A DNA stretch of 45,958 nucleotides, taken from the NCBI RefSeq assembly GCF_022095675.1, contig NZ_JAHYSG010000099.1:1-45958 (forward strand), read 5' to 3'. Shown piece by piece: positions 40,193 to 45,958 of this stretch. The stretch comes from Dactylosporangium sp. AC04546 (GTDB lineage: Bacteria; Actinomycetota; Actinomycetes; Mycobacteriales; Micromonosporaceae). The notes beneath the pieces were generated by a model. It made no database searches, had not been told where the DNA came from, and saw nothing but the letters and a program-made list of their open reading frames with translations. The translations under genes were made by a program, and so were the position numbers. Within the stretch, counting starts at the first letter, position 1, and every line of letters starts with the position of its first letter.

Positions 40193-40969
40193 ATGGGCAC
40201 GCTGCGCGGAGACAACGGCGGTGGCGATCGACCGCAAGAAGGTGGTGGCCTGCCTGACCTCCCACCTGAGTGGGGCACGGTCATCATCCCCGACGATCCC
40301 GGCGCGCTCGATGACGAAGGCGCGAAGATTCGTCGACAATTCCGCCGCGCCACCGTCCGCCGCCGCTGGCGCCGCCGCCTCCACCTCGCCCCCGAGCCCG
40401 TGCGCCGGACCACCGACGACTCGCCCGGCCTCGCGGTACCACTGCTGATCATGTCGATCGCGGTCATCGCGACCCTCGTAAGCCTGTTTGCCGTCGCCTG
40501 GCCCGGACACGCGCCCAGAACCACCCCACACGTCGCCCCGCCGAGCAGCAGTGCGCCAGTGGCGGTGTCACTGGCCGGGCTGACCCTCTTCGACGCGGCG
40601 GGCACCGCGATCCCGATCAAAGACGTCGCGCCGGCGATCATCCTGCTCGTCGAGGGCTGCAGCTGCGAGCACCTCATCACCACCACTGTGGACGCCGTTG
40701 GCGCCGAGACCTCCCCGAAGCCCGGAAAACCCACCACTGTTCTCGTCGTGGCCACCCGGGTCCCCACCCTGCCGATCGGTCTGGACACGGCCGTGCCGAT
40801 CAAGGCCGCCGCCGACCCGAACAACTCGGTGCGCGCCGCGGTGCCGGCCCTGACCGCCGACCGGACCACCTCGGCCGTGCTCGTCGACTCCACGGGCAAG
40901 GTCACGAAGATCTCCCGCAACGTCACCAGCACGACCGACTTCGCCGACGACCTACAGAGTCTGCACTAA
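40193..40969 (+). CDS. single-pass membrane protein with thioredoxin-like external domain
   Basis: A 258-residue protein. The cytoplasmic N-terminus is acidic and then strongly basic (RRQFRRATVRRRWRRRLHL, about 48-66). One membrane helix follows (AVPLLIMSIAVIATLVSLFAVAW). After a Pro/Ser linker, the external domain (about 125-258) reads VSLAGLTLFDAAGTAIPIKD, AIILLVEGCSCEHLI, TTVLVVATRVPTLP and SAVLVDSTGKVTKISRN. This matches the strand order of a thioredoxin/AhpC-like fold with GCSC where the CxxC would be. A redox role is possible but the motif is atypical (CxC). AGGAGA lies 6 nt upstream of the ATG. The stop overlaps the convergent polyketide synthase gene by 4 bp. Confidence 0.75.
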   Translation: MGTLRGDNGGGDRPQEGGGLPDLPPEWGTVIIPDDPGALDDEGAKIRRQFRRATVRRRWRRRLHLAPEPVRRTTDDSPGLAVPLLIMSIAVIATLVSLFAVAWPGHAPRTTPHVAPPSSSAPVAVSLAGLTLFDAAGTAIPIKDVAPAIILLVEGCSCEHLITTTVDAVGAETSPKPGKPTTVLVVATRVPTLPIGLDTAVPIKAAADPNNSVRAAVPALTADRTTSAVLVDSTGKVTKISRNVTSTTDFADDLQSLH

Positions 40970-42006
40970 CGCAGCAACACGCCGTACAAGGTCAAACCCG
41001 GGCCGAAGGCCAACATCATCGTCGTCCGTGGCGGGCCCGCGGCCCGGCGGCGCAGCGCGTCCAGGATCAGCAGCACGGTGGGCGACGAGCAGTTCCCGTG
41101 CACCGCGAGCGTGCCGCGCGACTCGGCCAGCGCCGCCTCGGGCAGCGCCAGCTCGTCCCGCACGACGTCGAGGATGCGCGGGCCGCCCGGGTGCACCGCC
41201 CAGCCGTCCACATCGGACAGCGCCAGCCCGTGCCGGTCGAGCAGCCCGCCGACCAGGTCACCGACGTAGATCGACAGCACGTCCGGCACCTTCGGCGAAA
41301 GGCCCATCCGGAACCCGAGGTCGGTGACGTCCCAGGTCATGAGGTCCGCGGTCGCCGTGTCGGTGACGGCGGCGATGTCGGCCACCCCCGTCCCCGTGGC
41401 GCCGGGGACCAGCACGATCGCGGCCGCGGCGTCGGAGAACAGCGCATGCGCCACGATCTGCTGCGGATCATCGCTCGGCGGTTGTACGTGCAGGCTGGTC
41501 AGCTCCAGGCAGAGCAGCACGGCCGGCCGGCCGCGGGAGGCGACGTAGTCCGAGGCCGCCCCCAGCCCGGGCAGCGCGGCGTAGCAGCCCATGTGGCCGA
41601 TGAACAGCCGCTGCGTGGTCGGCGCCATGCCCAGGTCGCGGGCCAGCAGGATGTCGAGGCCCGGCGTGGCATACCCGGTGCACGAGCAGACGACGAACAG
41701 CCCGATCTCGTCGGGGCGCAGGCCGGCCGAGTCCAGCGCGCTGCTCACGGCCTCCTTGCCCAGCGGCAGCGCCTCGGCGAGGTACCGGGTCATCCGCTGC
41801 CCCGTCGACCAGCTCGACGCGTCCTCGATCAACGGGTTGACCGCGCCGTGCCGGGAGACCACGCCGGAGTTGGCGAAGATCCGCTTGGCCAGCCCCTTAC
41901 GCGGGGAGCCGTTGTAGTGCCGCTCGAAGTAGCCTGCCCACACCTCGTCCTGGCGCATCGGGTCGGGAAAGGTCACGCCCATCCCCGCTATGGCGGCACC
42001 CGTCAC
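40966..42006 (-). CDS. type III polyketide synthase
   Basis: A 346-residue chalcone-synthase-like homodimeric ketosynthase. The catalytic triad is Cys141 (FIGHMGCYAALPG), His272 (WAVHPGGPRILD) and Asn305 (HGNCSSPT), and the C-terminal loop LAFGPGLTLYG is conserved. HMGCYAALPGLG and the partner genes resemble alkylresorcinol or alkylpyrone synthases of actinomycetes rather than the THN synthase RppA, but starter and chain length cannot be read. I chose the GTG at 42006, which overlaps the methyltransferase stop (GTGA); the 52-residue upstream extension is shadow. It probably makes a phenolic lipid or pyrone that the methyltransferase then modifies. Confidence 0.93.
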   Translation of the reverse strand: MTGAAIAGMGVTFPDPMRQDEVWAGYFERHYNGSPRKGLAKRIFANSGVVSRHGAVNPLIEDASSWSTGQRMTRYLAEALPLGKEAVSSALDSAGLRPDEIGLFVVCSCTGYATPGLDILLARDLGMAPTTQRLFIGHMGCYAALPGLGAASDYVASRGRPAVLLCLELTSLHVQPPSDDPQQIVAHALFSDAAAAIVLVPGATGTGVADIAAVTDTATADLMTWDVTDLGFRMGLSPKVPDVLSIYVGDLVGGLLDRHGLALSDVDGWAVHPGGPRILDVVRDELALPEAALAESRGTLAVHGNCSSPTVLLILDALRRRAAGPPRTTMMLAFGPGLTLYGVLLR

Positions 42007-42713
42007 GGAATCCCCTTCCTGCCGCGCCCCTGGTAGAGGATCGCGGTCGTGAACGTCGGCACGATCGACACCGCATTGCGGCGGGTCACCAGCCAGCGGG
42101 TCAACGCCGGCAGGGTCGGACGGATCCCGCGCACGTCGAGCGGCACGCCGTGCTTGGCGCACTCGTCCCGCAGCCGGCCCGGGTCGACCAGCAGTGCCGG
42201 ATCATGGATGCCACGCACGGCCGGCATCACGAACTCGGCCAGGCGCACCGCGATCAGCCGGGCCAGGGCCGTGTCGTTGATCGTGTCAAGAACGAGCCAG
42301 CCGCCCGGGCGCAGCACCCGGCACGCCTCGGCGATCACCCCCGGCACGTCCGGCACGTGCTCCAGCAGCTCACCCGCGCTCACCACGTCGACGCTCGCAT
42401 CGGCGAACGGCAGCCGCGTCGCGTCGGCCCGCACCGGCACGACGCCGTGCGCCGCCGCCTGCTCCAGGCCGGAGACGACGAGGTCGACACCCACGTGCCG
42501 GTACCCCTTGCCGGCCACATGCGGAGCGAGCAGCCCGCCACCGCAGCCGAGGTCGAGGAGGACCGCCCCGTCCCGCTCGGCTGGCGGGATCAGGTTCGCC
42601 CGGGCGCGCGCCAGCCAATGCAACATGGACAGCGGGCTGCCGGGGCGCCACCATTCGCCGGCCAGGTCGTCGTACTGACCCGGGTCATTGCGAGCGCGCC
42701 GCACCGCTGGCAT
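42003..42713 (-). CDS. SAM-dependent methyltransferase (UbiG/class I type)
   Basis: A 236-residue class I methyltransferase. Motif I is VLLDLGCGGGLLAPHV (51-66), then HVGVDLVVSGLEQA (acidic end of strand 2), PVRADATRLPFADASVDVVS and CRVLRPGGWLVLDTINDTAL. The N-terminal DDLAGEWWRPGSPLSMLHWL is characteristic of UbiG-like O-methyltransferases that act on phenolic lipids and quinones. ATG at 42713; its stop overlaps the type III PKS start, so the product of that enzyme is the likely substrate. A UbiA gene starts only 45 bp away in the other direction. Confidence 0.9.
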   Translation of the reverse strand: MPAVRRARNDPGQYDDLAGEWWRPGSPLSMLHWLARARANLIPPAERDGAVLLDLGCGGGLLAPHVAGKGYRHVGVDLVVSGLEQAAAHGVVPVRADATRLPFADASVDVVSAGELLEHVPDVPGVIAEACRVLRPGGWLVLDTINDTALARLIAVRLAEFVMPAVRGIHDPALLVDPGRLRDECAKHGVPLDVRGIRPTLPALTRWLVTRRNAVSIVPTFTTAILYQGRGRKGIP

Positions 42714-42758
42714 GCAACGAGCCTGACATGGAACCCCTCCAGCGGCCACACTTGCCGA

Positions 42759-43580
42759 GTGTCGGTTGCGATCTCGCTCCTGCGCTCCAGCCATCCCGAG
42801 CCCGCCGCCGGGGTCACCGCGGTCGCCGCCCTGCTGGCGATCGGCCTCGACCGGCCCTGGCCCGGCGTCGTCGCGACGGCGGCCACGGTACTGGCGAGCC
42901 AGCTCTCGATCGGATGGGTCAACGACGCCGTCGACGCGCCCCGCGACGCCGCCGTCGGCCGCACCGACAAGCCCGTCGCCGCCGGGACCCTCTCCCGCCG
43001 CCTGGTCGCCGCGCTCGGCGCCCTCGCCGCCGTGGCGTGCGTCCCGCTCGGGTTCCTGTCCGGCTGGCAGGCCGGCCTGGTCGCGACGCTCGCGCTCGCC
43101 TCGGCCCTGCTCTACGACTGGCCGCTCAAGTCCACGCCGGTGTCCGTCCTGCCGTACGCGGTGTCGTTCGCGTGCCTGCCCGCGTTCGTGGCGCTGGGCG
43201 CGGGCAAGTCGCCGCCGCTGTGGCTGGTGGCGGCCGGTGGGCTGCTCGGGGCCGGGGCGCATTTCGTCAACACGCTGCCCGACCTCGACGACGACATTCG
43301 CACGGGCGTGCGGGGCCTGCCGCAGATGTTCGGGCGCGCTGGTTCGCTGTTTGCCTCAGCGGTACTGCTGCTGGGCGCGACGGGGGTTCTGGCGTTCGGT
43401 CCGCCGGGGCCACCACCGCCGCTCTTCTGGCCGGCCCTGGGGCTCGCCCTGATCGCGCTGTCGTTCGGGTGGTACTCCATGCGCCGCGATCCGTCTTCCC
43501 GTGTCCCCTTCCTCTCCGTTATCGCCGTGGCGCTCATCGATGTGGTGTTTCTCCTGGTCAGCGGCCTGCAACTCGACTGA
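42759..43580 (+). CDS. UbiA family prenyltransferase
   Basis: A 273-residue membrane protein with about eight hydrophobic helices. The first Asp-rich motif is N55-D-x-x-D59-x-x-x-D63 (WVNDAVDAPRDAAVGRTDKP) and the second is NTLPDLDDDIRTG, both required for Mg-diphosphate binding. YDWPLKSTPVSVLPYAVSF is the conserved middle loop. Such enzymes attach an isoprenoid to an aromatic or other acceptor. GTG at 42759 has a weak ribosome site. It is divergent from the methyltransferase/type III PKS pair, so together they may form a small meroterpenoid or prenylated phenolic lipid cluster; this is inference from position. Confidence 0.9.
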   Translation: MSVAISLLRSSHPEPAAGVTAVAALLAIGLDRPWPGVVATAATVLASQLSIGWVNDAVDAPRDAAVGRTDKPVAAGTLSRRLVAALGALAAVACVPLGFLSGWQAGLVATLALASALLYDWPLKSTPVSVLPYAVSFACLPAFVALGAGKSPPLWLVAAGGLLGAGAHFVNTLPDLDDDIRTGVRGLPQMFGRAGSLFASAVLLLGATGVLAFGPPGPPPPLFWPALGLALIALSFGWYSMRRDPSSRVPFLSVIAVALIDVVFLLVSGLQLD

Positions 43581-43676
43581 CGTCACATTGTTCAGGGTGC
43601 GCGTGATCAGCAGATCAAGGGCATCTAGGCTGTAGTGCGGCCACCCGTTGATGGGACACCAGATGGAGGACCCAAG

Positions 43677-44417
43677 GTGACGCGTTCGACTCCGGCTACG
43701 CCGCTGGCTCGCCGCCGCACGGTGCTGGGCGCCGCGCTCCTGGCTTCTGCCGCGCTGAGCGTGGGCCTGCTCTCGGCCTGCGGAGCCGGTCAGATCACCG
43801 GAACCGACACCCAGGTCGCCGCCGTGCCGGGCGTGAGTGTCAAAAGTGCCGACGGGCTGATCGCCGTCCAGGACGCCGCGATCGTCTACGCCGGCGGATA
43901 CAAGGCCGGCTCAACGGTCCCCATCAGCGTGCGGATCTTCAACAACGCCAAGCAGCCGGTGAAGCTCACCGGGGTCAGCGCCGCCGGCGCCGGCACGGTC
44001 GTCCTGGTCGGCGGGCAGGCCGCCGCCGCTGCGGCCGCACCGGCCCAGACCAGCACGTCGCCGTCCCCGTCGACCTCGCGCAAGCCGAGCGGCTCGCCGT
44101 CGGGCGTCGTGTCGGCCAACGCCGCCCCGTCGACCGCGGCGCCCACCGAGGCGCCCGCCGGCTCCCCCCAGATCAACATCCCGATCCCGGTCGCCGGTTT
44201 CGTGGCCCTGAGCCCCGACACCAAGACGTACCTCGCGATCAGCAAGCTCACCGATGCCCTCGAGGCGGGCGCCGCCCAGCCGAACGTGGTGTTCACCTTC
44301 ACCTACGCCGACGGCAAGACCACCACGGCCACGCTCCCCGAGCTGCCGATGTCCCCGCCGCTGTCCCCGCTGCCGAAGCCGAGCGCGGTCGTGCAGAACG
44401 AGGAGCACGGCGAATAG
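43677..44417 (+). CDS. secreted lipoprotein
   Basis: A 246-residue lipoprotein. The signal peptide (RRRTVLGAALLASAALSVGL) ends in the lipobox LLSAC, so the mature protein would start at the Cys near residue 35. The mature part has a beta-rich domain (KSADGLIAVQDAAIVYAGGY, TVPISVRIFNNAKQPVKLTG) like DUF4352/copper-chaperone-type Ig folds. A low-complexity Ser/Pro/Ala linker (about 125-165) follows, then a second beta segment (NVVFTFTYADGKTTTATLPE). I chose the GTG at 43677 because GGAGG lies 7 nt upstream. Similar actinobacterial lipoproteins are of unknown function. The 96-bp gap before it holds nothing else. Confidence 0.82.
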   Translation: MTRSTPATPLARRRTVLGAALLASAALSVGLLSACGAGQITGTDTQVAAVPGVSVKSADGLIAVQDAAIVYAGGYKAGSTVPISVRIFNNAKQPVKLTGVSAAGAGTVVLVGGQAAAAAAAPAQTSTSPSPSTSRKPSGSPSGVVSANAAPSTAAPTEAPAGSPQINIPIPVAGFVALSPDTKTYLAISKLTDALEAGAAQPNVVFTFTYADGKTTTATLPELPMSPPLSPLPKPSAVVQNEEHGE

Positions 44418-44451
44418 CTTTTCTGTCATACCTGTGGGCTAGCTTTCGGGT

Positions 44452-45858
44452 GTGACGAAGGCGAAGAGCGCGACCTACGAGTGCGACGTCTGCGGGCATC
44501 GGCCGCCGAAATGGACCGGCCGGTGCCCGGAGTGCGGTGAGTGGGGCTCGGTCATCGAGTCCGCCGCCGGCCCAGCCGGCCCCGCAGCGCTCCGCGCCGT
44601 CCCGTCGCGCGCCCCGCTGGAGCCGGCCCGCCCGATCGCCGAGATCAGCGCCGCCCCGGCCAGGGCCCGCCCGACCGGCGTCGGCGAGTTCGACCGGGTC
44701 CTCGGCGGCGGCATCGTCCCCGGCGCCGTCGTCCTGCTGGCCGGCGAGCCCGGCGTCGGCAAGTCCACCCTTCTGCTCGACGTGGCCCAGCAGTGGGCCA
44801 AGCACGGCGACACCCCGTCGCTGGTCGTCAGCGGCGAGGAGTCGGTCAGCCAGGTCCGCCTGCGCGCCGAGCGCATCGGCGCCCTGCACGAGCGGCTCTA
44901 CCTGGCCTCCGAGTCCGACCTCTCCGCCGTCCTCGGCCACCTCGACGCCGTCAAGCCCGGCCTGCTCATCCTCGACTCGGTCCAGACCGTCTCCGCCCCC
45001 GGCACCGACGGCGTGGCCGGCGGCGTCACCCAGGTCCGCGCCGTCACCGCCGCCATGGTCGCCATCGCCAAGGAGCGCGGCCTGGCCACTATCCTGGTCG
45101 GCCACGTCACCAAGGACGGCAACGTCGCCGGCCCGCGCGTCCTGGAGCACCTCGTCGACGTCGTCCTCAACTTCGAGGGCGACAAGCACTCGTCCCTGCG
45201 CATGGTCCGCGGCCTGAAGAACCGCTTCGGCGCCGCCGACGAGGTCGGCTGCTTCGAGATGCACGAGGGCGGCATCACCAGCCTCCCCGACCCGAGCGGC
45301 CTCTTCCTCACCCGCTACGCCGACGCCGTCTCCGGCACCTGCGTCTCGGTCGCCATGGAGGGCCGCCGCGCCCTGGTCACCGAGGTCCAGACCCTGATCG
45401 GCGCCCAGATGCCCGGCTCCCCGCGCCGCACGGTCTCCGGCCTCGACTCGGCCCGCCTGGCCATGGTCCTGGCCGTCCTCCAGCGCCGCGCCCAGATCCA
45501 ACTCCACGACCGCGAGGTCTACGCCGCCACGGTCGGCGGCCTCCGCGTCACCGAGCCCGCCGCCGACCTGGCCCTGGCCCTGGCCGCCGCCTCCGCCGCC
45601 CACGACCTCCCGATGCCCCCCGACCTGGTCGCCATCGGCGAGGTGGGCCTGACGGGCGAGGTCCGCCGCATCGGCGCCGTCCCCCGCCGCCTGGCCGAGG
45701 CCGCCCGCTTGGGCTTCCGCTTCGCCCTGGTCCCACCGGGCTGCGGCCCAGCCGCCACGGGCGTCACTCCTCCCGGCATGCGCGTGCTGGAGGTGGGCGA
45801 CATCCGCACGGCGCTCCACTACGCGGTAAAGGCCACAGCCGAGTCCCCAGACGACTAA
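44452..45858 (+). CDS. radA: DNA repair protein RadA
   Basis: A 468-residue RecA-like ATPase that aids branch migration in recombinational repair. The N-terminal zinc finger has four cysteines (Cys11, 14, 25, 28: CDVCGH and CPECGEWG). The RecA core has Walker A GEPGVGKST (about 98-106) and Walker B GLLILDSVQTV. The RadA-specific KNRFG motif is at about 256. The C-terminal Lon-protease-like domain (about 290-450) has RALVTEVQTLIG and GEVGLTGEVRRIG without the protease catalytic pair. GTG start at 44452; length is normal. A separate transcript from the lipoprotein is likely. The last 100 bp of the window after radA show no gene. Confidence 0.96.
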   Translation: MTKAKSATYECDVCGHRPPKWTGRCPECGEWGSVIESAAGPAGPAALRAVPSRAPLEPARPIAEISAAPARARPTGVGEFDRVLGGGIVPGAVVLLAGEPGVGKSTLLLDVAQQWAKHGDTPSLVVSGEESVSQVRLRAERIGALHERLYLASESDLSAVLGHLDAVKPGLLILDSVQTVSAPGTDGVAGGVTQVRAVTAAMVAIAKERGLATILVGHVTKDGNVAGPRVLEHLVDVVLNFEGDKHSSLRMVRGLKNRFGAADEVGCFEMHEGGITSLPDPSGLFLTRYADAVSGTCVSVAMEGRRALVTEVQTLIGAQMPGSPRRTVSGLDSARLAMVLAVLQRRAQIQLHDREVYAATVGGLRVTEPAADLALALAAASAAHDLPMPPDLVAIGEVGLTGEVRRIGAVPRRLAEAARLGFRFALVPPGCGPAATGVTPPGMRVLEVGDIRTALHYAVKATAESPDD

Positions 45859-45958
45859 CCGGCCCCGCCCGCCCACACTGCCGCGCCACAGCCCTGCACC
45901 GCCCCGCACGGCGTTGCCAAAGCCGCCCCGCCTCGGCGCACCACCGCACCGCCAACAC

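Noticed and set aside
44299..45909. A 536-codon reverse frame over radA.
   Set aside because: Antisense of an unmistakable RadA; Gly/Asp/Ala-rich shadow.

Overview
The window is very GC-rich and rich in GTG starts and 4-bp start/stop overlaps. It carries actinobacterial hallmarks: CarD, RDD proteins, an FxSxx peptide system and an F420-type PPOX protein. It reads as a chromosomal segment of an actinomycete, most likely Micromonosporales (inferred from gene content only). About 45 protein genes are supported. No rRNA, CRISPR array, phage module or intact insertion sequence is visible.

Layout. 1-1050: the tail of an unknown gene, then a PadR regulator/membrane protein pair. 936-6714: a divergent catabolic cluster under a GntR regulator, with an MFS transporter, a 2-hydroxyacid dehydrogenase, AtuA (DUF1446), DUF4387 and a tartrate/malate-type dehydrogenase. 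6711-9007: a dehydrogenase/NTF2 fusion with an in-frame 24-bp tandem repeat, opposite a LysR regulator. 9008-10546: a transposase relic, a DUF gene, and a non-coding stretch holding two tRNA halves in reversed order. 10547-16512: class I fumarase, AzlD/AzlC with a divergent XRE-cupin regulator and a five-copy operator array, a Ser/Thr kinase, a PEBP protein and a CBS protein.

16812-24945 is the most distinctive system. It is an FxSxx-COOH cluster: a 57-residue precursor ending in FGSAI, a radical SAM/SPASM maturase with a C-terminal HEXXH domain, two TIR-like proteins and a 1303-residue ATPase/TIR-like/NB-ARC/TPR protein. The last three genes are translationally coupled. The arrangement couples a cyclophane-type RiPP to an NLR-like (STAND) signalling module.

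24939-42713: a hydrolase with a tiny coupled upstream ORF and a membrane-anchored beta-propeller. These are followed by a tyrosine/homogentisate degradation region (Lrp regulator, HPPD, two RDD proteins, aromatic aminotransferase, second propeller, fumarylacetoacetase, an unknown protein, homogentisate dioxygenase). Next come ispF, ispD and carD with a TVP38-type gene between ispF and ispD, a membrane-anchored thioredoxin-like protein, and a type III PKS/methyltransferase pair. 42759-45858: a UbiA prenyltransferase divergent from that pair, a lipoprotein and radA.

The best leads are the apparent circularly permuted tRNA at 10424-10503, the FxSxx/STAND operon, the operator array at 13169-13276, and the unknown gene in the tyrosine cluster, where a maleylacetoacetate isomerase is expected but not seen.
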